A stretch of 64,000 nucleotides of DNA from Symsagittifera roscoffensis (lineage: Eukaryota > Xenacoelomorpha > Acoela > Convolutidae). Below, one piece after another: positions 55,561 to 64,000 of this stretch. A program made the position numbers and the translations under genes. The number at the start of each line of letters is the position of its first letter. The stretch's first letter is position 1. Under the pieces are notes generated by a model. It had not been told where the DNA came from and did no database searches. It worked only from the letters and a program-made list of their open reading frames with translations. The stretch lies in NCBI RefSeq assembly GCF_963678635.1, contig NC_087070.1:1232512-1296511 (forward strand), given 5' to 3'.

Positions 55561-56697
55561 TCCTAATTCGAGCAATTAACGCCCGTTATATAGAAATTAT
55601 TATTTTTTTCAAACTCTTAGGTTGAAAAAACTTTGATTTAAAAAAATTATGTTGACCTCATCGCTTAATTGGCAAAAAAGGATTTTCATTGAAAAAAGTT
55701 TAAATTTATGCGCAAAAAAAAACTTTTTTTAGTATTTTTTTCCTTTTTTGCTTGGTATTCATTTTGTGAAGACAAATGTTGTTACTCATGCGTATTTCAT
55801 TAATTTTCTACGCGATCGTATTGTTTTCAAACCAAGCCACGCATTGAAAACTACACTATTTTGGAAAAAAATTTCAAAAACTACTTTTTCTCGTTATTTA
55901 ATGAATATGGTTGAAAAATTCGGTGCAACTTGCACAGCAATCGGATATTCTTGGTTAATTTTTAATTTGCTATATCATTTAAGCTATTTCAGTTTTTTCT
56001 ATATTTTTGATGAATGGTACAAAAACGACCTCCAAATCAATCTTTTGACTATCGAATCTTTTTCTTTTTTTTGTTATCAATTTCTCAAGTTGTAAATAAA
56101 AATTTAGAATGGGATTTTCATTTCGATATTGAAAAAACTGACAAAAAAATTTAGCAATGATAAGCTGTTGCCAAAAGTGTGATTGACACCAGTACAACGG
56201 AAATATCTGCATCTATTCTATCTCTTAAAATATTCAAATATCTCTGAAAATTTCTTTGAAAATACTTTTCAGCAGCCGAATGTTTTGGAACCTTGAAAAA
56301 GATCAAAACTTGTAACTTTGAAATATTTATTAAATTATTAATTCAAGTATATCTTCATAGTATGTCATTCAAAACTCGAGTGAGAGCCAACAAATTGTTT
56401 TAATCATATAATATATTTTTTAATAGAATGAATGGGACCTTTTAGACGTTGGAATCTATAAGTCAAGGTAGACCTCTCCTTGTTGTTTCAGTATGCTTAT
56501 CTTGCGAGATCTTGCATGATTTTTGCAAAAGATGTTAGCTTGTAATATCTTGTAAGATTTTTTTCAAAAAATGTTTTTGCCAGATAACTAACTATCCTTG
56601 GTCAACTAGGGTCACTATCATAGCCCATCATTTGATCCCGACGTCCGAAAAATCTTTGTTATTTGTGCAATCGTTTCTGCTATGGTTTCTTTCCGTT
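55561..56697. other. Spacer downstream of the transporter gene
   Basis: A 115-codon plus-strand ORF (55748-56095) is Phe/Lys/Ile-rich with no domain features and is likely chance. No other feature is seen. Confidence 0.4.
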
Positions 56698-58197
56698 TTA
56701 GCCATTTCGAATAACTGCCCATGCTTGAAGTTCTCCGGATCCGAGCAGAAGAAAAGTTGAACCGCCGAGCCACGAAACTCCGGCAAACACATAAAAAGCG
56801 TGAATCCATAACACGCTACTATGAACGTTTTCTTCAGTCAAACTTGCTACTATTAGGGGAGCTAAAAATCCAGAAAGAGTCGCAAAAAAATTGCTGATTG
56901 CGTAAATAATTCCTGCAAATTGAGGCGCCAGATCTAAATTGTTGCAGTAAAAGCCAGAGCCTGCGGCCCCAAAAAAGAGCATTCCAACAGCCAGAAAGAG
57001 AATCGCTTTGATGTCATCGCAACCTGCGTAGCCAGCTAATAGTAAGAATATACTTGGTAAAAACGTTGATATCACTTGGTTGAATTTACGTGCAAATGTC
57101 GTCGTGACCAAACTTCTGCTTCGCAACAAATCGGTTAATTGACCTGCTGTTAAGGTACCAATAAACACGGACACCCAAGGTAAGGCGCTCAGAATTCCAT
57201 TGGAAGCAATGTCGAAATTCAACACATCTGCAAAGTATAGGGGCAAAAAGGACATCATACCATAAAGCATAAAGTTGTTGGCAAAATGGGCCGCTACTAT
57301 GCCAAACACAGGCAAACTTGTCAAGATACTTTTCCAAGGTATTGCGGTTGGTTTATCGTCGTCAATTTGTGTTTGCGAATTGATATAATTTCTCTCTCGT
57401 TCTGAAATCCGGGGATGTTTGTCCGGAGACTCATAGACCAAAAAACACCAGGCAACGTACCAGATTATAGCTAATAACCCGTTTGCGTAGAAGCCTAAAG
57501 GCCAGCCGTTCCAGAGTTCAAGGGTACACAAGTAGCCGATGATAGGCTGTGTGATCATATTGCCGAAAAAGGATCCAGAAAGAGTCATAGATGCAAATAT
57601 TGATCGCTCTAATTTGGGCGTCCATCGGCCGCTCAAATGGTGGAAAGCAGGAAAAGTTGCAGCTTCAGTGATTCCTTCTAACCCTCGCAGAATTATCAAC
57701 CACCAGATGCCAAGGTGAGCTGCTGCAGGTGTTAGTAATGTTAACACAGCTGTTAGAACAATTCCAAGGCCATACATCTGTTTCCCACCAATTCTGGTCG
57801 CCAAGTATCCGGCGGGAATCATAGCTACCATGTACCCGTAATAAAAAGCGCCCAACACATTTGCTTGTTCTTTAGGCGTCCAATCGAAAGTTCCGACGTC
57901 GTTGTTTTGGGAAGAGGTGTCCTTATTCCAAACAGGACAGTTTTTATTCGCAGGGCCAGATTTTTCTGCCGCGGGTTGCTTAACCATGTCGACCAGGGCA
58001 ATGCTCATGTTAATACGAAAAGAATAAATTAACGCAAATCCTAGGAAACCCATAACACTTAATTGATATCTGGTTGATGACAGTTTTTGAAGCAATGCTT
58101 CCTCGTAATTTTGTTCATCATCTTCATCGATAAGTTGTTCTGTTTCTGAACTATCGCTCGATTCAAGTTTTGACATTTTGAGACGACTTGTAACCAA
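56698..58197 (-). CDS. Sialin-like SLC17 family transporter, single exon, 499 aa
   Basis: A complete, uninterrupted ORF with major-facilitator features. Residues 1-44 are cytosolic and hold an acidic dileucine motif (E-T-E-Q-L-I at 18-23), a lysosomal/vesicular sorting signal in this family. TM1 (about 48-68) contains the conserved Arg61 in SFRINMSIALVDM. A loop with F-D-W-T-P-K-E-Q (104-111) leads to GAFYYGYMVAMIPAGYLATR. ITEAATFPAFHHLSGRWTPK, with His186, and L-E-R-S match the SLC17 signature, and the C-terminal G-S-G-E-L-Q-A-W-A is the family's usual end. Length is typical (480-520). SLC17 members export sialic acid or acidic sugars from lysosomes with protons, or move phosphate, urate or glutamate; sialin or insect-type phosphate cotransporter are the closest types, and substrate cannot be fixed here. 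Met8 is an alternative start. The absence of introns is unusual and could mean a functional retrocopy. Confidence 0.92.
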   Translation of the reverse strand: MVTSRLKMSKLESSDSSETEQLIDEDDEQNYEEALLQKLSSTRYQLSVMGFLGFALIYSFRINMSIALVDMVKQPAAEKSGPANKNCPVWNKDTSSQNNDVGTFDWTPKEQANVLGAFYYGYMVAMIPAGYLATRIGGKQMYGLGIVLTAVLTLLTPAAAHLGIWWLIILRGLEGITEAATFPAFHHLSGRWTPKLERSIFASMTLSGSFFGNMITQPIIGYLCTLELWNGWPLGFYANGLLAIIWYVAWCFLVYESPDKHPRISERERNYINSQTQIDDDKPTAIPWKSILTSLPVFGIVAAHFANNFMLYGMMSFLPLYFADVLNFDIASNGILSALPWVSVFIGTLTAGQLTDLLRSRSLVTTTFARKFNQVISTFLPSIFLLLAGYAGCDDIKAILFLAVGMLFFGAAGSGFYCNNLDLAPQFAGIIYAISNFFATLSGFLAPLIVASLTEENVHSSVLWIHAFYVFAGVSWLGGSTFLLLGSGELQAWAVIRNG

Positions 58198-61172
58198 ACA
58201 AGTGACAGGTTATTTTTTTTAAATAATTGTAAAAAAAAGAAAAACGGGTCAAAATGTGTTCAAATCAAGACTTTGAATTTTTTTTTTGACCATTTAGAAA
58301 AAGCAACAAACTGTAGATAATCAATTTATGAAGTAAAAAAAGAATTAGCAAGTCAAAAAAACTGTGTACTTAATTGAAGCTTCTGTTTGCCATATGGTGT
58401 GTAAAGAAAACATAATGATTTTGTAGTTCAGATAGCTTTTTATTTTTTCAGCTTTTTACTGATTCTATTGCATATAACAAGCAGATAACCAATTGCTTGT
58501 ATGCTGAAGAAAGAAAGTAACACAGCTAAATAAATTTAAAACAGAAAAGAACAACAATTTTATATAACAATAAATGAAATAGGTATAACAATCATCTTAG
58601 TTTTGCTCTCAAATGCTTTTCCATACAAATTCTAAATAAGTTAGTATAAAACTGCGACTTGAAACCCAACAAAAAGTTTTGATACCAAAAAACTACTCAT
58701 TTTTTGGCTTTGGTTCGAAATTGTTTTCTTCCATTTTCCAAAATTTTTGATATCGTACAGGAGTTAGTGATTTAGGGCTACAATAATAACAAAACATCAG
58801 CTGACAACTTCCTGTACTTCTCTTATAAACAGGTTAGAAAATTCCAAATATTCTCTAAACGGAAATCAACTTTCTGTGGCGTGAAAACTAACTTTTGCAA
58901 CTTCTGGTCGGCTAAACAATCTCAATAGTGGTGATAACTTCTTGTATTCAAATGCAGATTGAAAAATTTTCAGACTCAAAAACTTTCTTCAGGGAAACTA
59001 AAGAAAAGCCCTTAAAAAATAGTTGCGTTTCTTTCTTTCACCAGTATATATCAAACGGACACGCAGCTGAGGGCTGGTTATAAGTGTGTTTTTTTTCAAA
59101 CTTAAGAAGTTTTGGAGCAAAAAAGTTTCACTAACTCGTGATTTGGATCTGCTTTTGTGTTACAATGATTGCAGTTTTGCTGTGCTTTAATATAGGCTGT
59201 AAAGGAAGATGACTTCATTCCAGTATATATCACAACGGTGCAGTTATTAAAAGTTGAAGCTGTTGAAAAATATCACTAAAAACTAATAGGTTGAAAAATG
59301 TGAAAAAGACAGCGTATTTAAACAATGGAAATTTGTTAGAAATTTTATACACTAACAATGTCAAAATGGTTTGAAGTTACCGTTATCGTCTCCCTCGCAG
59401 GTGCAAAAATTCCGACCACAGGAATCTTTTTGAGATAATAAACTATATATGCACATATATTCAATAACTTAGAGCAAAAACAGCACCGAACAATCTGGTT
59501 TTGAAAAGCAAGAAGTGATTAAATCCCGTTTTCAAAAAGATAAATCGATATCCGTTCATTTTTTTCTAAACCTAGTTTATTCATTTCTTGATCTGTAAAA
59601 CTAGCTTTATTAATGCACAAAGTAAACGAACATGTATGCAGTTACAATTTTTCTTCCAACAATGTTCAGTGATCGAAAAACAGTTTCATTGTTCTAGGGA
59701 GACCATAACAGGGAGACAATAGTAGAGAGAGTGACTATAACTATTTGTTTTTTCAGTATAATTTTTTATAAAGTTCGTTTTTATATGCGTGCAAACGTGG
59801 AAAAATATATTTTTCATATGATCAGAAGGGGCAAATATAATAACGCTTTGCATACGCTTAGCTGCGTATGGCAGTTTATTTCAGAGTCATTTAAGACAAC
59901 AGTAAAATATTGCAGTCAAAGTAACCTAACTTTTTATCGAGTTCATGCAGTTTCCAAATGTCAGCATGTTGAACTTCTTGGTCAAGAAACCAAATTTCAA
60001 GGTAAATTACATCTCGACAACAGCCCAAAGTTTATCTCATTACCCGTTTTATGGTCTCACGCTACCAGGGTCGATATTTTTGACCTTATATTTCCGTCGA
60101 ATAGGTCGAGCCAGATATCTTAGCTTGACCAGAAATTCACTGTCGCGCAGGGTCTATAGTCGAAATGAAAGTGAAAAATTAAAAAAAAACTGAATCAACG
60201 CATGCAGTCGAACTGGGTCGAAAGATAAAGTCGAACTATTTCAAAGCCATGAATCGTTTAAATTTTTATTATAAAATCTTGGAAAAAGAAATATTCTATC
60301 AGAGTTATGGGTTTACCAACAGTCTCTCTAGGAGAGTTTTGTACAATAAACCATGAAATCCAAAGGTTACCGTAAAGTTTCTAGATCTAAAGGCTTAGGC
60401 GGTAGACAATCGTTAAACGTTTCAGCGTTTTTTACAAATGACAATTTTTTGTTTATTGTTTTCATAGTAAACTTTAAAAAAACACGTTATAAATTGCCGA
60501 ACTATTAATGGGACGTATGAGTTTGGTCGATCTTTTGGGTGTATCGATCTTGGTCAAAACATAGGCCAATTCGAACTAAAGTCGAAACATCGATCAAAAT
60601 ACCGCGCTCGGAGCTAAACACTAGCATCGTTAATCAACTATATTTTGTGCACTAGAGAATCCCTAAATAATACATATACACAGCGCCGAACTCGTGAGGC
60701 TACTATATTGCCAAAAAATGCGTTCAGAAGAGTCAAAGACGATAATTTGTTTTAAAAAAAATCCATTAGGCAGAGGCAAAGCGGAGCTTCATACAACTTG
60801 CGGTACTACACAAACAAAACATTGTAAACTAGCGGACTGCAAGTAAAAAGGAAGCTTTAACGTCGATAAAGAGTGAATTACAAAGATATTGAAAAATGCC
60901 TGACTAAAGACAAACAAAAATTTCGAGAAACACAAAAGTTGGTATTAAACCAACGTTCAGAAATATTTTGCGATAACTAAGCCAATAAGCTGCAAACAAA
61001 ATTGTTGTATGAAACACTATGGACTATGAAGATTTAAAAACCGAAGTTTATACGCGCACCACTCTTGGAAAGATGTACAATTTTAGTTCCAACTAACGCG
61101 TTAAAAAACGATCGGGTCAATATATGGGAGTCTGAAACTATTTCAGCCAAATATCCCCTATTTAAAACACTA
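58198..61172. other. Long spacer upstream of the transporter gene
   Basis: About 3 kb with no recognised gene. The 130-codon ORF at 59731-60123 has no domain and is overlapped by an equally long ORF in another frame. A motif resembling CACCAGTATATATCA(A)ACG occurs near 59040 and CCAGTATATATCACAACG near 59220, the only local repeat noticed. Confidence 0.45.
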
Positions 61173-61656
61173 ACAAGACTGCTCGCATCAGGGCGAAGCC
61201 CTGAATGTTCCGACTGCCTTTTAAGGTTTATAGAGCAGTAATAACATTAAAAAAATTCAATGAAATAAAACAAAATGAAAAAAAAAAAAAAAATTTCTAA
61301 CATTTGAAATTTTTTATGAAAATCATCCCCCCCACACGCCATATAAAGTACAAAAGTATATATTTCGTTCCTTGTAACAAATCAATTAATGCAAATAAGC
61401 TTCGTTCAACCAATTTGGAACGATTTAAAGGACGGATTAAATCTCCGCTTACGCGTTAATAGCGCGAATTATATCGCTCGTTAATTGTCACAAATTGGTA
61501 AAATGGCAATCTTTAAACCCTCATAACTTTACAAAAAATGATCACAGATGAAATATTTTTTCAAATTAAAGCTCAGGACAACAATACCTTTTGAGTGATA
61601 TAAAAAAATTCCGTCAAAAATGGCTAGTTAAAAAGTCGAAATTTGTCTGAAGAAAA
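61173..61656 (+). mobile_element. R1-family repeat, right end missing
   Basis: Starts ACAAGACTGCTCGCATCAGG and runs through AATTTGTCTGAAGAAA, where the next copy begins without the usual GGGTTTT-side hairpin end. Confidence 0.85.
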
Positions 61657-62232
61657 ACAAGACTGCTCGTATCAAGGCGAAGCTCTGAATGTTCCGACTG
61701 CCCATTAAGGTTTATGGAGCAGTTATATCATTAAAAAATTAAAAGTAATAAAACAAAATGAAAATTTTTCTTTCAAAAATTTTTAATTTTTTTTAAATCA
61801 TCCCCCCACACGCCATATAAAGTACAAAAAGATAGATTTCGCTACTTGTAACATATCAATTATGGCAAATAAGCTTCGTTAAACCAATTTGAAACGATTT
61901 CTAAGACGGATTAACAATCCGCTTACGCGTTAATAGCGCGAAATATATCGCGCGTTAATTGTCCCAAATTGGCAATCTGTAAACCCCCATAACTTTACGA
62001 AAAATGATCACAGGTGAAATATCTTTTCAAATTTGAGCTCAAGACAAAAATACCTTTCGAATGATATAAAAAATTCCGTCAAAAATGGCTAGTTAAAAAG
62101 TCGAAATTTGTCTGAAGAAAAAAAACCCAACCCGAGCACAAATATTCCGTTACTTTCGTATCGAAAGTCGGAACAAAAAACTCACCCCGAGCACAAGTAT
62201 TCCGTTACTTTCGTATCGTCAGTCGGAACAAA
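61657..62232 (+). mobile_element. R1-family repeat with duplicated right end
   Basis: Tandem to the previous copy. Right end CGTTACTTTCGTATCGAAAG at about 62148-62167, then a second copy of the last 55 bp (CACCCCGAGCACAAGTATTC ... AGTCGGAAC) to 62232. The 66-codon ORF here is an accident of the repeat. Confidence 0.85.
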
Positions 62233-62769
62233 AAGATTCAAAAAATTGAAATATTTAGAATCAAGAATTACAAATTATGAAATTACAAGAAATAAAATTG
62301 ATAATTAATGTAATGAAAATTGGATGAATAAAAAACAATCATGCTGTTGCTTCTAAGCCGACAAAAAGTAACAGATGAACAATGGGCCGACTCTTTCTAG
62401 ATTTGAAAAGTATTTGGCTACTAGTAAAAATCGAATGTTCAAGAAATTGAGCATGTCAGCTGCAAAAATGATAGCATCACAAATGGTTCAGTGGTTTTGT
62501 AATTTCGCAACCTTGGGCATGTTTTTCACTACTGTTTTATCATTAATTGATTAGTTTTCGCAATTATTGTTTTTTTTTAAGTCAGTATATGTTATTCTCG
62601 CTCTCACACACTAATACTTTGCAGTTGATTTCAACCAGCTAAACATTAAACACTATTTGTAAGTATCAAGATTAAGTAACATCCATAAGAGTTAGATAAC
62701 ATCCATAACATCCAGGCAATTACTTCACACTATTGATATTGAAATCGATTTTATAAAAACCATGACCCT
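62233..62769. other. Spacer, nothing recognised
   Basis: AT-rich; a short CATCCATAA(GA/CA) direct repeat lies near 62682-62710. No gene. Confidence 0.4.
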
Positions 62770-63179
62770 CACCGAGCGTCCATGGATTTTAATCGATTAT
62801 AATGGATTCTCGAGACAAAAATAATCTATTATAATTTATAACAGATGTACAATTCAGACCACGAAATCGATTATATTGCCATTATAATCGGTTATTTTTG
62901 AAAAGAAAAAATCCATTATAATCGATTATAATCCAACATTTTGGCCACTGGAATCGATTATTTTTGCCAAGATAATTTATTATGACTAATTATTTTTGAA
63001 ATAAAAATTTGGTATAATTGATTATGATCCATTTCATTTTTAGAACTAAATTCGGTTATTTTTGCAGATATTTATCAAATTTTGCAAGCAATTTGCAAAA
63101 TATATGCCATGTCTTCTACTAATTGCCATGTTTCAACGTCAACCTCTCACCCCCTCAAATTTTTTACCTATACCCCCCA

Positions 63180-63300
63180 ATCGCGGAGAGGAGGGGGAAA
63201 GGCGGTTGTGGTAAACTGTGAGGGAGGGCTTGGTAAGCTGCGGGGGTTGTAAACTGGAGGGGGAGGTGATAAACTGGCGGGGGGTGTTCACACTATGTGG
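63180..63300. repeat. G-rich short direct repeats
   Basis: Four to five degenerate repeats of GTAAACTG(T/G)(G/A)GGGGG-type sequence. The local base composition (G-rich) contrasts with the AT-rich surroundings; it lies between the TIR element arm and the R2 body. Confidence 0.5.
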
Positions 63301-63712
63301 GAGGTGTTCAACTAGGGGGAGAGGCCCCCCTCGGGGATTCGACCCCCTGCCGACCCAAAGGGTCCCCCTTTGATACTTTTTCAGAAATCCATTTTTGGCC
63401 GACCAATCCTAAAATTTTTCTAAAGGCGCCTTTGGCGCCAATATATACTAACTCTGAGGGGGAGTGCGCGCCAACAAAAACGCGATTTTTTTGTGAAATT
63501 TTTTCAAAAAGAGCCCAAAAACGGCTTTTTGACTGTTTTTTCAAAAACTTGCCTGCGTCGCAGAAAATTTAGCCAAAATTGGGGCAAAACAGTGCTTTGG
63601 GAGAGCTCGAAAAATCAATTTGGTCGACCTAAAAAAAAAAAAAGTCGTCAAAATTTTCGATTTTTTTGAAAATCTGCCACCCTTCCTCGAGAAAATCCTA
63701 GATCCGCCCCTG
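63300..63712 (-). mobile_element. R2-family element nested in the TIR element
   Basis: Contains GGGGATTCGACCCCCTGCCG, CCATTTTTGGCCGACC, CTGAGGGGGAGTGCGCGCC and CTTGCCTGCGTCGCAGAAAA, matching the copy at 14756 block by block. The right end is ATCCTAGATCCGCCCCTG, whose inverse CAGGGGCGGATCTAGGAT equals the left end of the 4178 copy. It is therefore well defined at 63712 but degraded on the left. Confidence 0.8.
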
Positions 63713-64000
63713 ATTGTATTGATAAAAAATATTATGATATTAATCCGTTTTTAATGGATTATAATCGATTATAGTAGATTATATTGATATAAAAAATATT
63801 AGGATTATAATCTATTTTTAATGAATTATAATCGATTTTTTTTTGTAATTTTACGGATACTGACAATGAGATGTCAATATAATCGATTATGATCCATGGG
63901 CGCTCGGTGCGGGCAACATTCGCCAAGTTACGGACAAGTCTAACTCAACTGTGGAAAAACTAGAAAAATGTTTTGACGGTTTTCAACTGCTTTTGATTGC

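Larger units (their letters stand above)
62770..63909. mobile_element. TIR element built from AATCGATTATAAT motifs, with a nested R2 copy
   Basis: The left end reads CACCGAGCGTCCATGGATTT and then TAATCGATTATAATGG. The right end, inverted, is CACCGAGCGCCCATGGATCA and then TAATCGATTAT. These are clear terminal inverted repeats of more than 30 bp. The inner parts (62800-63060, 63713-63880) are dense in variants of ATAATCGATTATAATCC, itself near-palindromic. The middle is interrupted by a GC-richer stretch and an R2 copy. No transposase ORF; target-site duplication not found. Confidence 0.75.

Noticed and set aside
55748-56095. 115-codon ORF rich in Phe, Lys and Ile
   Set aside because: Composition is that expected from AT-rich DNA; no motif or conserved neighbour.
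59731-60123. 130-codon ORF
   Set aside because: No domain, overlapped by a second long ORF in another frame, isolated in a 3-kb spacer.
61173-61215. Hammerhead-ribozyme-like reading in R1 (minus strand CUGAUGCGAG near GAAAG)
   Set aside because: The conserved CUGANGA core is not present: an extra base breaks it in this copy, and other copies read CUGAUACGAG. The GAAA element is not placed between matching stems.
63308-63572. ORFs of 78-91 codons on both strands
   Set aside because: They fall inside the R2 repeat; the copy at 14756 does not preserve them.

Overview
This is a metazoan genomic window. It is AT-rich, has GT-AG introns, encodes PAN/Apple and C-type lectin-like exons and an SLC17 transporter, and carries Bel/Pao and envelope-bearing Ty3/gypsy elements. 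That suggests an invertebrate; I cannot name the species. Little of the 64 kb is host coding sequence. Most of it is retroelements, small repeat families and unassigned AT-rich DNA.

Layout. 1-8.6 kb: AT-rich spacer with a palindromic hairpin cluster, degenerate repeats and a TA microsatellite. 8.6-13.75 kb: exons of a PAN + C-type-lectin gene, whose lectin domain is split by a decayed minus-strand Bel/Pao element (10.4-12.9 kb, flanked by short direct repeats). 14-15.1 kb: two dispersed non-autonomous repeats (called R1 and R2 here).

16.06-36.33 kb: a complete but mutated 20.3-kb Ty3/gypsy-type, retrovirus-like provirus (element 1). It has 410-bp TG...CA LTRs and an ATGC target-site duplication. 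Its order is leader, small basic ORF0, gag, protease-RT-RNase H-integrase, a proline-rich ORF swollen by 444-bp tandem repeats, env, and a large post-env ORF. Splice signals suggest env and post-env are made from spliced RNAs.

36.3-41.1 kb: more R1 copies and a long foldback. 41.2-47.9 kb: a second, truncated gypsy-like element (element 2). It has a promoter-bearing LTR-like stretch fused to integrase, a pol tail, then an antisense three-exon gene, a divergent promoter region, env, and a post-env ORF that can be spliced in frame to the first 28 codons of env. This complex-retrovirus-like plan with an antisense gene is the most interesting thing in the window. A duplicated env scrap joins it to a 5.5-kb array of 1.15-kb tandem repeats (48-53.4 kb), each with a conserved ORF behind a splice acceptor.

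53.5-64 kb: spacer with a degenerate tandem repeat, an intronless sialin-like transporter gene (minus, 56.7-58.2 kb), a long spacer, two R1 copies, and a terminal-inverted-repeat element made of AATCGATTATAAT-type motifs with an R2 copy nested inside it.
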